Assembly (NCBI RefSeq): GCF_014050525.1
Contig: NZ_JACGAG010000003.1
Location: 62,001 to 126,000, forward strand
Reading direction: 5' to 3'
DNA: 64,000 nt
DNA from: Clostridium sp. cel8
Lineage (GTDB): Bacteria > Bacillota > Clostridia > Clostridiales > Clostridiaceae
The notes under the pieces were generated by a model. It had not been told where the DNA came from. It ran no database searches and was given only the letters and a program-made list of their open reading frames with translations. Positions 1-8,876 of this stretch are shown here, piece after piece; within the stretch, counting starts at the first letter, position 1; each line of letters begins with the position of its first letter. Made by a program: the position numbers and the translations under genes.

Positions 1-92
1 ATATTGCATATATCATTAAAAACCACTAGATCTGTTCCAGATTTTTGTAATATCTTATTTAACATTCTTGTCTTACTTAACAAAGACGTCAT
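1..92 (-). CDS. codY: CodY, GTP-sensing transcriptional pleiotropic repressor (N-terminal fragment, cut by window edge)
   Basis: Thirty codons are visible, beginning at ATG 92-90 behind a TAAGGAGG ribosome-binding site at 108-101. The peptide opens [19 protein letters not shown], which matches the start of the CodY GAF-like effector domain. CodY is the global regulator of low-G+C Gram-positives that senses GTP and branched-chain amino acids. Lying directly downstream of topA on the same strand is the usual clostridial arrangement. The rest of the gene, including the helix-turn-helix, is outside the window. The identification rests on the short N-terminus plus this neighbourhood. Confidence 0.88.
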   Translation of the reverse strand, partial: MTSLLSKTRMLNKILQKSGTDLVVFNDICN

Positions 93-277
93 TTAATACT
101 CCTCCTTAGGATGATTTATCTTCAATTTAAAATTACTGGATATGTTAAAACATCAAAAACAAATACAACTAACCTTTATAAACAATCATCTTTGATATTA
201 AAGTTTATATGAATTATTTTATACATAATACATTTTAGAGTTTTTAAAATATTTAGAATTATCTCGTATCCTTAATT

Positions 278-306
278 ATGATAGCACACTAATTGCTATA
301 ATTCAA
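278..306 (-). promoter_or_regulatory. Probable codY promoter (extended -10)
   Basis: On the minus strand a -35 element TTGAAT (306-301) is followed after 17 bases by TATCAT (283-278), with a TGC just before it forming an extended -10. It lies about 186 bases upstream of the codY ATG and downstream of the topA stop, so it would let codY be transcribed independently of topA and give a long 5' leader. Identified by pattern only. Confidence 0.5.
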
Positions 307-342
307 CATAAATTTTTAATTTAATTTCCTTAACATAATTAT

Positions 343-365
343 ATGGGAGACAACATGTCTCCCAT
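343..365 (-). terminator. Hairpin downstream of topA (weak terminator candidate)
   Basis: A perfect 9-bp inverted repeat, ATGGGAGAC (343-351) and GTCTCCCAT (357-365) around a 5-base loop, starts 30 bases past the topA stop. The bases that follow on the minus strand are A/T-rich but hold no clean T run, so efficiency as an intrinsic terminator is doubtful. Confidence 0.4.
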
Positions 366-395
366 TGTAATACTAGCATTACATATAAATAAATC

Positions 396-2516
396 TTATT
401 TGCTGTTTTCTTTTTCAATTGTATCTATATCTTTAGATTTATATTCTCTGTGCTTACATTCGCTATTGGAACATTCAAGGTAATTTCCTTTAGACTTACT
501 ATATTTTTTTACCATATAGCTTCCACAAGAAGGACATTTTTCATCTGTAGGTTCAAACCAACTTACAAAATCACATTCAGGATAGTTACTACACCCAAAG
601 AATTTTCTTCCCTTTCTACTCCTCTTTTCAACTACTTTACCACCACATTTAGGACATTTAACATCTAATTCTTTTACAATAGGTTTAGTATTTTTGCATT
701 CAGGATATCCTGGACAAGCTAAGAAATCTCCAAATCTACCATGTTTTATTACCATAAATCTTCCACATTTATCGCACTTTATATCAGTTACTTTATCTTC
801 TATAGTTATTTTTGCAACTTCTTTTTCAGCTATATCAATAGCTTTTTTCATAGGCTCAAAGAATTCTTCTACAACTTTTCTCCAATCTTCCTTTCCCTCT
901 TCAATTCTGTCAAGTTTGTCTTCCATTTCAGCAGTAAATTCAACATCCACAACTTGCCTAAAATATTCACTAACTATGTTATTTACTATATCTCCAAGTT
1001 CTGTAGGAAGAAGTGTCTTTTTATCTCTTTCAATATACTTCCTATCAAGTAATGTAGATATAATAGGTGCATAAGTGCTTGGTCTTCCTATTCCATTTTC
1101 CTCTAGAGTTTTTACAAGAGAAGCCTCTGAATATCTAGCTGGAGGTTGTGTAAAATGTTGCTTACCTTCAATGGATTTTTCAACAAGCTTTTCTCCTGCT
1201 GCAAGTTCAGGTAAACTATCATTTTTTTTCTTTCCATCTGTAGAATAATCATACACTTTCATAAATCCATCAAAATTTACTTTTGATCCGCTTGCTTTAA
1301 GACCATAATCTCCATTTACTATATCCACAGATTTTATATCGATTATACTAGATGCCATTTGACTTGCTACAAATCTCTTCCATATAAGATTATATAATTT
1401 ATACTGTTCAGGTTTTAAATCCTGTTTTATAGAATCAGGTGTTATGTTAACATTTGTAGGCCTTATTGCTTCATGAGCATCTTGTATATTCTTCTTGCTT
1501 TTAAATTTTCTAGGACTCTTTGGAATATATTTATTTCCAAAACTATCTAATACAAAATTTCTACAGTCTTCTTGTGCCTCTTCTGATATTCTAACAGAAT
1601 CGGTTCTCATATATGTTATAAGACCAACAGTACCATGTTTTTTTATATCAATACCTTCATAAAGTTGCTGAGCTACAGACATAGTCCTCTTTGTAGAAAA
1701 ATTTAATTTTCTGTATGCATCTTGCTGAAGTGTACTTGTTGTAAAAGGTGGAAGTGGGTTTTTGCTCTTAGTTGCATTTTTTACATTTTTTACTAAAAAT
1801 TCTCCAGATTTTAGACATTCTATTATATTATCTACTTCTTCCTTGCTTTTAATATTAATTTTCTTTTTTTTAAATGTTGTAAGTTTCACATTAAAAGCTT
1901 TTCTAGAAGATCCTTTCTCTTTGTTCAAAACGCATTCAACTGTCCAATACTCCTCTGGAACAAAATTCTTTATTTGCTTTTCTCTCTCACATATCATTTT
2001 AAGTGCTACAGACTGAACTCTCCCTGCACTTAAACCCCACTTTACCTTTTTCCAAAGTATTGGGCTTATTTTATATCCAACTAATCTATCAAGAACTCTT
2101 CTCGCTTGCTGTGCATTAACTAAATTTAAATTTATCTGTCTTGCATTTTTTATTGATCCTTTAACTGCACTCTTTGTTATTTCATTAAATTCTATTCTGC
2201 ACTTTTCATTTTCATCCAACTTTAAAACATGGGATAGATGCCATGAAATTGCCTCTCCTTCTCTATCAGGGTCTGTTGCAAGATAGATTTTGTCGCTTTT
2301 ATTAGCTTCTTTTCTAAGCTTATTTAAAAGTTTTCCCTTACCCCTTATAGTTATATATTTAGGATTATAATTATTATCTATATCAACTCCCAGTTGGCTC
2401 TTTGGGAGATCTCTAACATGACCCATAGATGCTTCTACTATATAATTCTTACCTAAATATTTTCCTATTGTTTTAGCTTTTGCTGGTGACTCTACTATAA
2501 CTAACTTTTGTCCCAT
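396..2516 (-). CDS. topA: DNA topoisomerase I (type IA)
   Basis: Relaxes negatively supercoiled DNA by single-strand passage. The 706-residue protein starts MGQKLVIVESPAKAKT, the canonical start. A TOPRIM domain has E9 and the DPDREGE motif (D82, D84, E86). The catalytic tyrosine is Y302 in the LITYMRTDS motif. The C-terminus carries three four-cysteine zinc ribbons (C581-C607, C621-C648, C661-C687), the usual topoisomerase I number. The gene lies downstream of dprA and upstream of codY. Its leader is odd: no Shine-Dalgarno sequence sits at normal distance from the ATG; the only strong one (2561-2555) is 38 bases away and separated by a hairpin (see separate entry). Identity is certain; only the initiation mechanism is in question. 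Confidence 0.97.
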   Translation of the reverse strand: MGQKLVIVESPAKAKTIGKYLGKNYIVEASMGHVRDLPKSQLGVDIDNNYNPKYITIRGKGKLLNKLRKEANKSDKIYLATDPDREGEAISWHLSHVLKLDENEKCRIEFNEITKSAVKGSIKNARQINLNLVNAQQARRVLDRLVGYKISPILWKKVKWGLSAGRVQSVALKMICEREKQIKNFVPEEYWTVECVLNKEKGSSRKAFNVKLTTFKKKKINIKSKEEVDNIIECLKSGEFLVKNVKNATKSKNPLPPFTTSTLQQDAYRKLNFSTKRTMSVAQQLYEGIDIKKHGTVGLITYMRTDSVRISEEAQEDCRNFVLDSFGNKYIPKSPRKFKSKKNIQDAHEAIRPTNVNITPDSIKQDLKPEQYKLYNLIWKRFVASQMASSIIDIKSVDIVNGDYGLKASGSKVNFDGFMKVYDYSTDGKKKNDSLPELAAGEKLVEKSIEGKQHFTQPPARYSEASLVKTLEENGIGRPSTYAPIISTLLDRKYIERDKKTLLPTELGDIVNNIVSEYFRQVVDVEFTAEMEDKLDRIEEGKEDWRKVVEEFFEPMKKAIDIAEKEVAKITIEDKVTDIKCDKCGRFMVIKHGRFGDFLACPGYPECKNTKPIVKELDVKCPKCGGKVVEKRSRKGRKFFGCSNYPECDFVSWFEPTDEKCPSCGSYMVKKYSKSKGNYLECSNSECKHREYKSKDIDTIEKENSK

Positions 2517-2561
2517 ATCAAACTCTGATTAAAAAGTACTATCAGAGCATCACACCCCCTC
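2517..2561 (-). promoter_or_regulatory. topA leader: distant Shine-Dalgarno, two-codon ORF and hairpin
   Basis: Reading the minus strand, GAGGGGG (2561-2555) is followed 4 bases later by ATG CTC TGA (2550-2542), a two-codon frame. Its CTCTGAT (2547-2541) can pair with ATCAGAG (2529-2523) across an 11-base loop. Six bases after this hairpin comes the topA ATG. If the hairpin forms, the Shine-Dalgarno is brought to about 13 bases from the topA start. The bases and pairings are seen; the mechanism is inferred. Confidence 0.45.
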
Positions 2562-2623
2562 GTTCTTTTAAAATAAAACCACTTTTTCAAAACCATAAAT
2601 AATTAATTCTGATTTTAAATTTA

Positions 2624-3742
2624 TTAATTTATAATACTATCTTTATCATGTATCTTAACATAATAATTACCTGAAAGACATATTATTCGATTTTTTAATT
2701 GCAATTCAAATAATAACTCATATAATTGTTTTATGTCAATATTAGTTATTCTAGAAATGTCATCTATATGCATTGGAGTATCCCCTATTACGTCATATAC
2801 TCTTTTTTGATCTAATGTTAATATATCTATATTTTCCTTACTTTTAACAGGCTTCAAAGTATACTCAAGATTTAAAAGTTCAAATAAATCATCTAAATTT
2901 GTAAAGGGAAATGCACCATCTTTTATAAGTTTATTTGTTCCCTTACTTTCATATGAAAAAATCGATCCTGGAACTGCCATAACAGTCTTACCCTGTTTAG
3001 CAGCGGTTCCAGCCGTTATCAAGGCTCCACTTCTTTCAGCAGCCTCTACTACAACAATTACATCACTTAAACCACTTATTATTCTATTTCTCTTTGGAAA
3101 ATTATATGCAAGTGGTTTACTCCCAGGTAACACCTCAGATAACACACATCCATTTAGTAAAATATCATTGTAAAGCTTCTTATTTTCACTAGGATATACT
3201 ACATCTACACCTGAACCAAGTACTGCACAGGTATACCCACCTGAATCAATACATCCTCTGTGAGCAAAAGAATCTATTCCCCTTGCCATACCACTTATTA
3301 CATTTATTCCATTTTTTGATATTTCCTTACTTATTATCTCCGCTGCATTTTTTCCATATATACTGCACTTTCTTGAACCTACAATTCCAACATTTAAATT
3401 TTTACTTAACTTATTTAAATTACCTATATAAAATAAAATTGCTGGGGAATCATCATAATTTTTTAACATATATGGGTATAATTCATCGTTGAAATTTACA
3501 CTTCTTATTCCTTTTTCATCACAAATTTCAATCATAGACTCTAAATTATCTTTTTTCCATGCAGCTTTTAACTTTTGAGAAACCTTTTTACATACATTAT
3601 GATTTTCCCATATATCTATTGGCTTATTGTAGTAAATAAAATTCATCCAGATATCTTTTGTATTTTGAAAATTTTTTAGTATATCTATTTTTAGCCTATC
3701 AGATATTCTACAATGAGCAAACCACAGATCATATATCTCCAT
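2624..3742 (-). CDS. dprA: DNA-processing protein DprA/Smf
   Basis: DprA loads RecA on incoming single-stranded DNA during natural transformation and is also present in many species not known to be competent. The 372-residue protein has an N-terminal helical part (about 1-100), then the Rossmann-like DprA domain with GIVGSRKCSIYGKNA, the GMARGIDSFAHRG loop and AVLGSGVDVVYP, and a small C-terminal winged-helix-like region (about 300-365). Start: ATG behind GGAGGAG. It probably shares a transcript with topA downstream. The divergently transcribed comM next door is the usual clostridial partner. Confidence 0.95.
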   Translation of the reverse strand: MEIYDLWFAHCRISDRLKIDILKNFQNTKDIWMNFIYYNKPIDIWENHNVCKKVSQKLKAAWKKDNLESMIEICDEKGIRSVNFNDELYPYMLKNYDDSPAILFYIGNLNKLSKNLNVGIVGSRKCSIYGKNAAEIISKEISKNGINVISGMARGIDSFAHRGCIDSGGYTCAVLGSGVDVVYPSENKKLYNDILLNGCVLSEVLPGSKPLAYNFPKRNRIISGLSDVIVVVEAAERSGALITAGTAAKQGKTVMAVPGSIFSYESKGTNKLIKDGAFPFTNLDDLFELLNLEYTLKPVKSKENIDILTLDQKRVYDVIGDTPMHIDDISRITNIDIKQLYELLFELQLKNRIICLSGNYYVKIHDKDSIIN

Positions 3743-3883
3743 TTATACTCCTCCATATACATATAATTTAATATTTTAATTATTAGCAGTGAATACAATT
3801 TTATTCTGATATTTTTTAATTTATATTAAAATATTTAGTTTAATGCGGATAATTTTGGTCAATAATTAAGTGGAGGTGATATT

Positions 3884-5401
3884 ATGGCTGTAAAAATAAA
3901 TACTGCATTTCTCTTTGGAATTGAAGCACACATAATATCTGTAGAGGTAAATATAGAAAATGGATTTCCTTGTTTCAATATAGTTGGCCTTGCTGGAACC
4001 TCAGTAAGAGAATCTAGAGATAGAGTAAGGGCATCCATAATAAATTCTGGTTTCAAATTTCCAATAAAAAAAATAACAGTTAATCTAGCTCCTTCTGATA
4101 TAAAAAAATTTGGATCTCTCTTCGATCTTCCTATAGCACTTGGAATACTATATGCTACAGGTCAAATAAATTTTATAGATTCAAATGATTTTATCGTTGT
4201 AGGTGAGCTATCACTTTTTGGAAATCTCAACAGCATAAAAGGTGTTCTTCCAATAACTATAGATGGTTTAAAAAACAACATAAAAAAATTTATAGTCCCT
4301 TATGGAAATTTAGAGGAATGCTCCGTTGTTAAAGGAATCTATTGTTATGCTTTTAAAAACTTAAATCAGGTAGTTAACTTTATAAAAAATAGAAATATAA
4401 GTGCTTGTTCATATAGTATAAAACGAGAAAATCAAAAATCTAAATTGGATTTCTCAGATATACATGGCCAAGAAAGTTGTAAAAGAGCCGCCGAAATAGC
4501 TGCTGCAGGAAAACATAATATGCTTATGATAGGGCCCCCAGGCTGTGGAAAGACAATGATCGCAAAAAGAATACCTTCAATACTTCCAAAGTTAAGTTAT
4601 AAAGATGCACTTGAAGTAACTAAAATATATAGTGCAGCAGGTATGCTTGGCAAACACAAATCTTTAATAGTAGAACCTCCTTTTCGAAATCCACATCACA
4701 CAACAACTCCAATTGCACTAATAGGAGGTGGCTCTAATTTGATGCCTGGTGAGATTTCCCTAGCCCACAATGGAATATTGTTTTTAGATGAAATACTTGA
4801 GTTCAAACGAAGTGTATTAGAAGTTCTAAGACAGCCAATCGAAGAGAACTTTATAACTATAAGTAGATCTAGTGGAAAAGTAAGATATCCATGTAATTTT
4901 ATGACTGTAATGGCAACAAATCCATGTAAATGTGGAAACTTTGCATCAAACAGGCCTTGCACATGCAGCGAATATGAAAGAAAAAGATATATGTCAAAAC
5001 TATCAAATGCTCTTATAGATAGACTTGATATATTTATTTTTGTAAATACTCCCTCTTTTAATGATTTAAATGGAAATAAAAAAAATGATACTTCTCTAAA
5101 TATGAAAAAAAGAGTAATAGCCGCTAGAAAAATACAGAAGGAAAGATTCAAAAAAGAAATCATAAACTACAATTCTGAAATGGATGCAAGGCTCATAAAA
5201 AAATTTTGTACTTTAGATGATAAAAATATAAAATTACTAGAAAAAATATTTTTGAAGTATAACATAAGTGCACGAGCCTATAATAAAATATTAAAGATTT
5301 CAAGAACCATTGCTGACATTGACTTAAGCCCTAAAATAAGAGAAGAACACATAATAGAAGCTTTAAATTACAGACGATTTATGAATAATAAGATAATATG
5401 A
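3884..5401 (+). CDS. comM: YifB/ComM-family Mg-chelatase-like AAA+ ATPase
   Basis: The 505-residue protein has the ComM layout: an N-terminal Lon-protease-like fold (about 1-170) without an obvious protease dyad, a Walker A motif GPPGCGKT near residue 218, a Walker B ILFLDEILEF, and a C-terminal Mg-chelatase helical domain. A cysteine cluster (CKCGN...CTC) lies in the AAA module. In Gram-negatives ComM is a helicase that promotes branch migration during transformation; the role in Clostridium is inferred. ATG follows GTGGAGGTGATATT. Divergent from dprA, with a 141-base gap that must hold both promoters. Confidence 0.92.
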   Translation: MAVKINTAFLFGIEAHIISVEVNIENGFPCFNIVGLAGTSVRESRDRVRASIINSGFKFPIKKITVNLAPSDIKKFGSLFDLPIALGILYATGQINFIDSNDFIVVGELSLFGNLNSIKGVLPITIDGLKNNIKKFIVPYGNLEECSVVKGIYCYAFKNLNQVVNFIKNRNISACSYSIKRENQKSKLDFSDIHGQESCKRAAEIAAAGKHNMLMIGPPGCGKTMIAKRIPSILPKLSYKDALEVTKIYSAAGMLGKHKSLIVEPPFRNPHHTTTPIALIGGGSNLMPGEISLAHNGILFLDEILEFKRSVLEVLRQPIEENFITISRSSGKVRYPCNFMTVMATNPCKCGNFASNRPCTCSEYERKRYMSKLSNALIDRLDIFIFVNTPSFNDLNGNKKNDTSLNMKKRVIAARKIQKERFKKEIINYNSEMDARLIKKFCTLDDKNIKLLEKIFLKYNISARAYNKILKISRTIADIDLSPKIREEHIIEALNYRRFMNNKII

Positions 5402-5525
5402 GTTTCATATAAATTCTTATTTATTTTAGTTTTTAATTGTAATATAATGTAATAAAGTATTTTTTTACCATATAATATTTTAAATAACTTCAGGCAAAAT
5501 TAAGTAGATAGGAGATTAAGTTAAT

Positions 5526-5681
5526 ATGAATTTTTTCATAATTGTATTATTTTTTATATTTGGCCTCTTACTATTTGCATTTGGATTGAAAAAGAAAAAC
5601 CATCATATGATTACATCTGGAGGAGTTATAGTGCTTTTCATACTATTAATATCTATTAACATCTATCTTCCACATATATAG
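5526..5681 (+). CDS. Small hydrophobic two-helix membrane protein (51 aa), unknown
   Basis: A 51-codon frame from ATG 5526 to TAG 5679-5681. It is preceded by AGGAG (5510-5514) at a spacing of 11 bases. The peptide has a hydrophobic stretch (about 2-20), a short polar turn LKKKNHH (21-27), and a second hydrophobic stretch (about 33-48), so it should be a two-helix hairpin with the basic loop in the cytoplasm. It sits between comM and yraN on the same strand, 40 bases before yraN. I do not recognise the family. Support is the ribosome-binding site, the sensible membrane topology and its fit in an otherwise empty gap. Confidence 0.6.
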   Translation: MNFFIIVLFFIFGLLLFAFGLKKKNHHMITSGGVIVLFILLISINIYLPHI

Positions 5682-5721
5682 CCTTATGGAAGCAATTATG
5701 ACTATTTAGAGGAGTAAGCTT

Positions 5722-6090
5722 ATGAAAAATTTTAATAAAAAAACGGGAGATCTAGGTGAATCCATAGCTGAAATGTACCTATCTTCTATAGGATACAAAA
5801 TAATGGATAGAAACTTCAGATGTAGAATAGGTGAAATTGACATAATCGGAAAGGATGCAGATTATATTTGTTTTATAGAAGTAAAAACAAGGAAATCAAT
5901 AAAATATGGATTTCCCTATGAATCAGTAAATTACAGAAAACAATTAAAGATTTATAAAGTTGCCAAATTATATATTTTAAAAAATAAAATCTATAACTTA
6001 AATTATAGATTTGATGTAGTGGAAATTATTCTAAATATGTATTCTAATAAACACAATATAAAACTGATTAAAAATGCATTCTACATATAA
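5722..6090 (+). CDS. yraN: YraN/UPF0102-family nuclease-like protein
   Basis: A 122-residue protein of the UPF0102 family, which has a restriction-endonuclease-like fold. The hallmark is visible: an early glutamate in LGESIAE, then GEIDIIGKD followed by FIEVKTRKS, giving the E-x-D...E-x-K metal-site pattern. No biochemical role is firmly established; the family often neighbours rnhB and comM, as here. ATG follows GAGGAGTAAGCTT. It converges on rnhB, with only 3 bases between the two stop codons and no visible terminator hairpin between them. Confidence 0.88.
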   Translation: MKNFNKKTGDLGESIAEMYLSSIGYKIMDRNFRCRIGEIDIIGKDADYICFIEVKTRKSIKYGFPYESVNYRKQLKIYKVAKLYILKNKIYNLNYRFDVVEIILNMYSNKHNIKLIKNAFYI

Positions 6091-6093
6091 AAA

Positions 6094-6942
6094 TCAAATT
6101 ATATTTTTTAAAAAGCTCCGCCTATGCAGTTTACAAATACCATACTTCTTTATAGCATCAATATGTTCTTTAGTTCCATAACCGGAATTACTTGAAAAAT
6201 TATACTGTGGATATATTTTACTATATTCTGCCATAATATTATCTCTATAGACTTTTGCTATAATAGATGCAGCTGCTATACTTGCACTCTTACAATCGCC
6301 TTTTATTATAAATTTGTTATCTATATTAAGATTATTTACAGCATACCCATCTGATAAGACTAAATTTACTGGAACTTTAAGACCAACTACTGCCCTTTTA
6401 AGTACCTCGTTATTGCACCAAGCTATTCCTCTATCATCTATTTCATTATTGTTTATAACGGCTATATTGTAACTAATTGCCTTCTCTTTTATAATTTTAG
6501 AAATTTCCTCTCTCTTTTTCTTTGAGAGCTGTTTTGAGTCCTTTATTCCTAATATCAATTCTCTATCTTCTTTAAAATTCAAATTAAGTACAACTGCGGC
6601 TCCAGCTATTGGTCCTGCAAGTGGACCTCTCCCAACTTCATCAGCTCCTGCAACATATATGCAATTACCACAACTTTTGTCGAACTCATACATATTTTTT
6701 ACCCGAGAAATTTCATTTTTAGTGTTTTCAATAAATCTAGACAAACTTTGAGATAAGTTTCTAACATTTTTCCTTTTATCTTTTGCTAAATCATATATTA
6801 ATTTTTCATATGTTTTTAAAGTCACATCAAAATACAGTGACTTTAATTTTTTAACTATCTTATTTATTTCAGAAAATTTCATATCTGATATTTGTTTTGT
6901 AAAAAGTTCTTCTATAGTGTATACATGAGAATCTTCAATCAT
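6094..6942 (-). CDS. rnhB: Ribonuclease HII
   Basis: Removes ribonucleotides and RNA-DNA hybrids. The type 2 RNase H core begins near residue 95 with [13 protein letters not shown] (catalytic Asp and Glu) and continues with [13 protein letters not shown] and the SIIAKVYRD segment. At 282 residues it is longer than a minimal RNase HII (about 200) because of an N-terminal extension of about 90 residues that is mainly helical and charged; the Bacillus enzyme also has an extension. ATG at 6942. Last gene of the run from ylqF downwards. Confidence 0.95.
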   Translation of the reverse strand: MIEDSHVYTIEELFTKQISDMKFSEINKIVKKLKSLYFDVTLKTYEKLIYDLAKDKRKNVRNLSQSLSRFIENTKNEISRVKNMYEFDKSCGNCIYVAGADEVGRGPLAGPIAGAAVVLNLNFKEDRELILGIKDSKQLSKKKREEISKIIKEKAISYNIAVINNNEIDDRGIAWCNNEVLKRAVVGLKVPVNLVLSDGYAVNNLNIDNKFIIKGDCKSASIAAASIIAKVYRDNIMAEYSKIYPQYNFSSNSGYGTKEHIDAIKKYGICKLHRRSFLKNII

Positions 6943-6977
6943 ATAAATACCTTCCTAAAAATCTATAGATTATAAAA

Positions 6978-7823
6978 TTAATCTGGATATTCAAGAGAAA
7001 TAGGTCCAAGTTTTCCAGATCTGTATTCCTCTAAAATTATATTTGATATTCTATTATAATCTATTTGTCCTCCTTTAATTATAGCTCCTCTTTTTCTGGC
7101 TATATTATCCATATTTTCTATTGCTTCAGAACTTAATGAATCAATTTTATATCTTTTAATAAGTCTATCCGCATGGTTTTTAGATAATACATCAATAAGA
7201 TTTAAAGCTAACTCTTCTATATCTATTATTTCGTCTTTTATAGCACCTGTAAATGATAAGTTAAGCTGAGTTTTTTTACTTTCAAGTTTAGGCCACAATA
7301 TTCCTGGCGTATCCATAAGCTCAATTCCATACTTTGTTTTTATCCATTGCTTTGACTTTGTAACTCCTGGTTTATTTCCAGTTTTAGCAATTTTACTCCT
7401 TGCTATTTTATTTATAAAAGTGGACTTTCCCACATTTGGAATACCTACAACCATTACCCTATCTACTATATTACTAACACCCTTTGATTTCATCTTATCG
7501 TGTTTATTTTTTAATATATTATTCAAAGCAGGTTTAATTAAGTTCAATCCTGCACCTGTATTTGAATTAACTGCAAGTACACTTATATTCTCAGAAGATA
7601 AAACCTTAATCCATTGTTTTGTCACTCTATCTTCTGCTAGATCACACTTATTTAATAGAATTACCCTTGGTTTATTTCCACACAAATCATCAATCACTGG
7701 ATTTTTACTTGATATAACTATTCTGGCATCTCTTATTTCTATTACTGCATCTACTAACTTTAGATTTTCTTTTATTTCTCTTTTAGTCTTTACCATATGT
7801 CCAGGAAACCAATTTATATTCAT
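6978..7823 (-). CDS. ylqF: Ribosome biogenesis GTPase YlqF/RbgA
   Basis: A circularly permuted GTPase needed for late 50S subunit assembly. The permutation is visible in the 281 residues: the G4 motif LLNKCDLAE (near 58) comes before G1 GIPNVGKSTF (near 126) and G3 DTPGILWPK (near 172). The family start MNINWFPGHM is present, ATG behind GGAGGG. It follows lepB and precedes rnhB on the minus strand, the same neighbours as in Bacillus. Confidence 0.96.
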   Translation of the reverse strand: MNINWFPGHMVKTKREIKENLKLVDAVIEIRDARIVISSKNPVIDDLCGNKPRVILLNKCDLAEDRVTKQWIKVLSSENISVLAVNSNTGAGLNLIKPALNNILKNKHDKMKSKGVSNIVDRVMVVGIPNVGKSTFINKIARSKIAKTGNKPGVTKSKQWIKTKYGIELMDTPGILWPKLESKKTQLNLSFTGAIKDEIIDIEELALNLIDVLSKNHADRLIKRYKIDSLSSEAIENMDNIARKRGAIIKGGQIDYNRISNIILEEYRSGKLGPISLEYPD

Positions 7824-7865
7824 AAAAATAAACCCTCCTATTTGATTTTCTGCATAGATTAACTT

Positions 7866-8387
7866 CTATCTATAGGATTTTAAAACCCCTATTCTGTTAA
7901 ATGGATACAACCTAAAGGCTGCTCTCCCAACTATTAATTTATCACTTACAAAACCTACATCTTGAAATCTACTATCACGACTGTTATTTCTATTGTCCCC
8001 TAATACAAAAATTGTATTTTTAGGTACTGTGACCTCATTAAAATCTCCAATCATAGGTTCCAATATATATGATTCATTCTTAGCTTTACCATTTACATAA
8101 AGTTTTCCATCTTCAATTTTAACTGTATCTCCGCCTACTGCAACAACCCTCTTTATAAATTTCACACTTGGATCTGCTGGATATTTTATTACAACTATAT
8201 CTCCTGGCTCTGGAGCCCTAAAATAATAACTTACCTTCTCAACTATAAGCCTATCTTTATCGTTTAATGTTGGATCCATTGAATGTCCATCTACGGTTAC
8301 AGTTTCAAAAACAAAAGTTATAAGTAAAAAGGCAGCTACTAATGCAATTAACACTGATTTTCCAATATCAATTAATTCTTTTAACAA
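7866..8387 (-). CDS. lepB: Signal peptidase I
   Basis: Cleaves signal peptides of secreted proteins at the outer membrane face. From a TTG start at 8387 it is 173 residues. One N-terminal membrane anchor spans about 11-28. The catalytic serine is S36 in DGHSMDPTL and the lysine base is K79 in FIKRVVAVGGD; the GDNRNNSRDSR box is near 135. I chose the TTG at 8387 because AAGGTGGTG lies just upstream at proper spacing; the frame is open further up to a TTG at 8411, but that one overlaps the ribosome-binding site. A terminator-like hairpin separates it from rplS. Confidence 0.92.
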   Translation of the reverse strand: MLKELIDIGKSVLIALVAAFLLITFVFETVTVDGHSMDPTLNDKDRLIVEKVSYYFRAPEPGDIVVIKYPADPSVKFIKRVVAVGGDTVKIEDGKLYVNGKAKNESYILEPMIGDFNEVTVPKNTIFVLGDNRNNSRDSRFQDVGFVSDKLIVGRAAFRLYPFNRIGVLKSYR

Positions 8388-8409
8388 GTCACACACCACC
8401 TTAATATAC

Positions 8410-8432
8410 AAAAAAGGGACTCTATAAGCCCC
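8410..8432 (-). terminator. Intrinsic terminator/attenuator between rplS and lepB
   Basis: On the minus strand GGGGCT (8432-8427) pairs with AGTCCC (8421-8416), including one G-U pair, around a 5-base loop, and is followed by six T residues (8415-8410). It lies between the rplS stop and the lepB start, so it should end part of the ribosomal-protein transcript and lower lepB expression from upstream promoters. Confidence 0.6.
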
Positions 8433-8435
8433 ATT

Positions 8436-8783
8436 TTATTTTAATATTTCTTTTACTTTAGCTGCTTTACCAACTCTGTCTCTTAAATAGTATAATCTAG
8501 CTCTTCTTACTTTACCTTTTCTAATAACTTCTATCTTATCTATTATAGGTGCATTAACAGGGAAAGTTCTTTCAACACCAACACCATAAGCAACTCTTCT
8601 TACTGTAAAAGTTTCCCTAAGTCCTCCATTTTGTCTCTTTAAAACAACGCCTTCAAATACCTGTATTCTCTCTCTGTTTCCCTCACTAATTTTTACATGA
8701 ACTTTTACTGTATCACCAACGTTGAATTTTGGCAAATCAGTTCTTATTTGTTCAGATTCTATATCTTTTATTACATCTAACAC
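8436..8783 (-). CDS. rplS: 50S ribosomal protein L19
   Basis: A 115-residue protein with the L19 signature: [40 protein letters not shown] and the basic C-terminus [13 protein letters not shown]. The start is GTG (8783-8781), 9 bases after AGGAGG (8798-8793). An ATG closer to the ribosome-binding site (8790) is out of frame and only 2 bases away, too close to be used. It follows trmD as in most bacteria; the 218-base gap upstream holds a structured leader candidate. Confidence 0.97.
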   Translation of the reverse strand: MLDVIKDIESEQIRTDLPKFNVGDTVKVHVKISEGNRERIQVFEGVVLKRQNGGLRETFTVRRVAYGVGVERTFPVNAPIIDKIEVIRKGKVRRARLYYLRDRVGKAAKVKEILK

Positions 8784-8808
8784 TGTGCATTACCTCCTTA
8801 TAATTACT

Positions 8809-8876
8809 AAACGTTCGTATCCAGTATAAATAAAAATATACAGACAGAGGATCGTCCGTGCAGCACAACGTATATA
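8809..8876 (-). ncRNA. Candidate L19 (rplS) mRNA leader
   Basis: The 5' region of rplS on the minus strand can fold: ACGTT near 8871-8867 can pair with AACGT near 8814-8810 as an outer stem, enclosing a GGAC/GTCT element and a GTATA...TATAC hairpin. Autoregulatory L19 leaders upstream of rplS are known in Firmicutes. Position and foldability fit, but I cannot align it to the covariance model, so the assignment is tentative. Confidence 0.45.

Larger units (their letters stand above)
93..395. other. Intergenic region between codY and topA
   Basis: About 300 bases without a gene. It holds the codY ribosome-binding site, the codY promoter candidate at 278-306 and the 9-bp hairpin at 343-365. The remainder is A/T-rich with no reading frame I can support. 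A weak CodY-box-like sequence near 248-262 has about five mismatches and is not called. Confidence 0.6.

Noticed and set aside
248-262. CodY-box-like sequence upstream of codY
   Set aside because: About five mismatches to the 15-base consensus in an A/T-rich region; no better than chance.
3743-3883. Divergent promoters for dprA and comM
   Set aside because: A TTGACC on the minus strand lacks a -10 at usable spacing, and no plus-strand pair was better; left unassigned.
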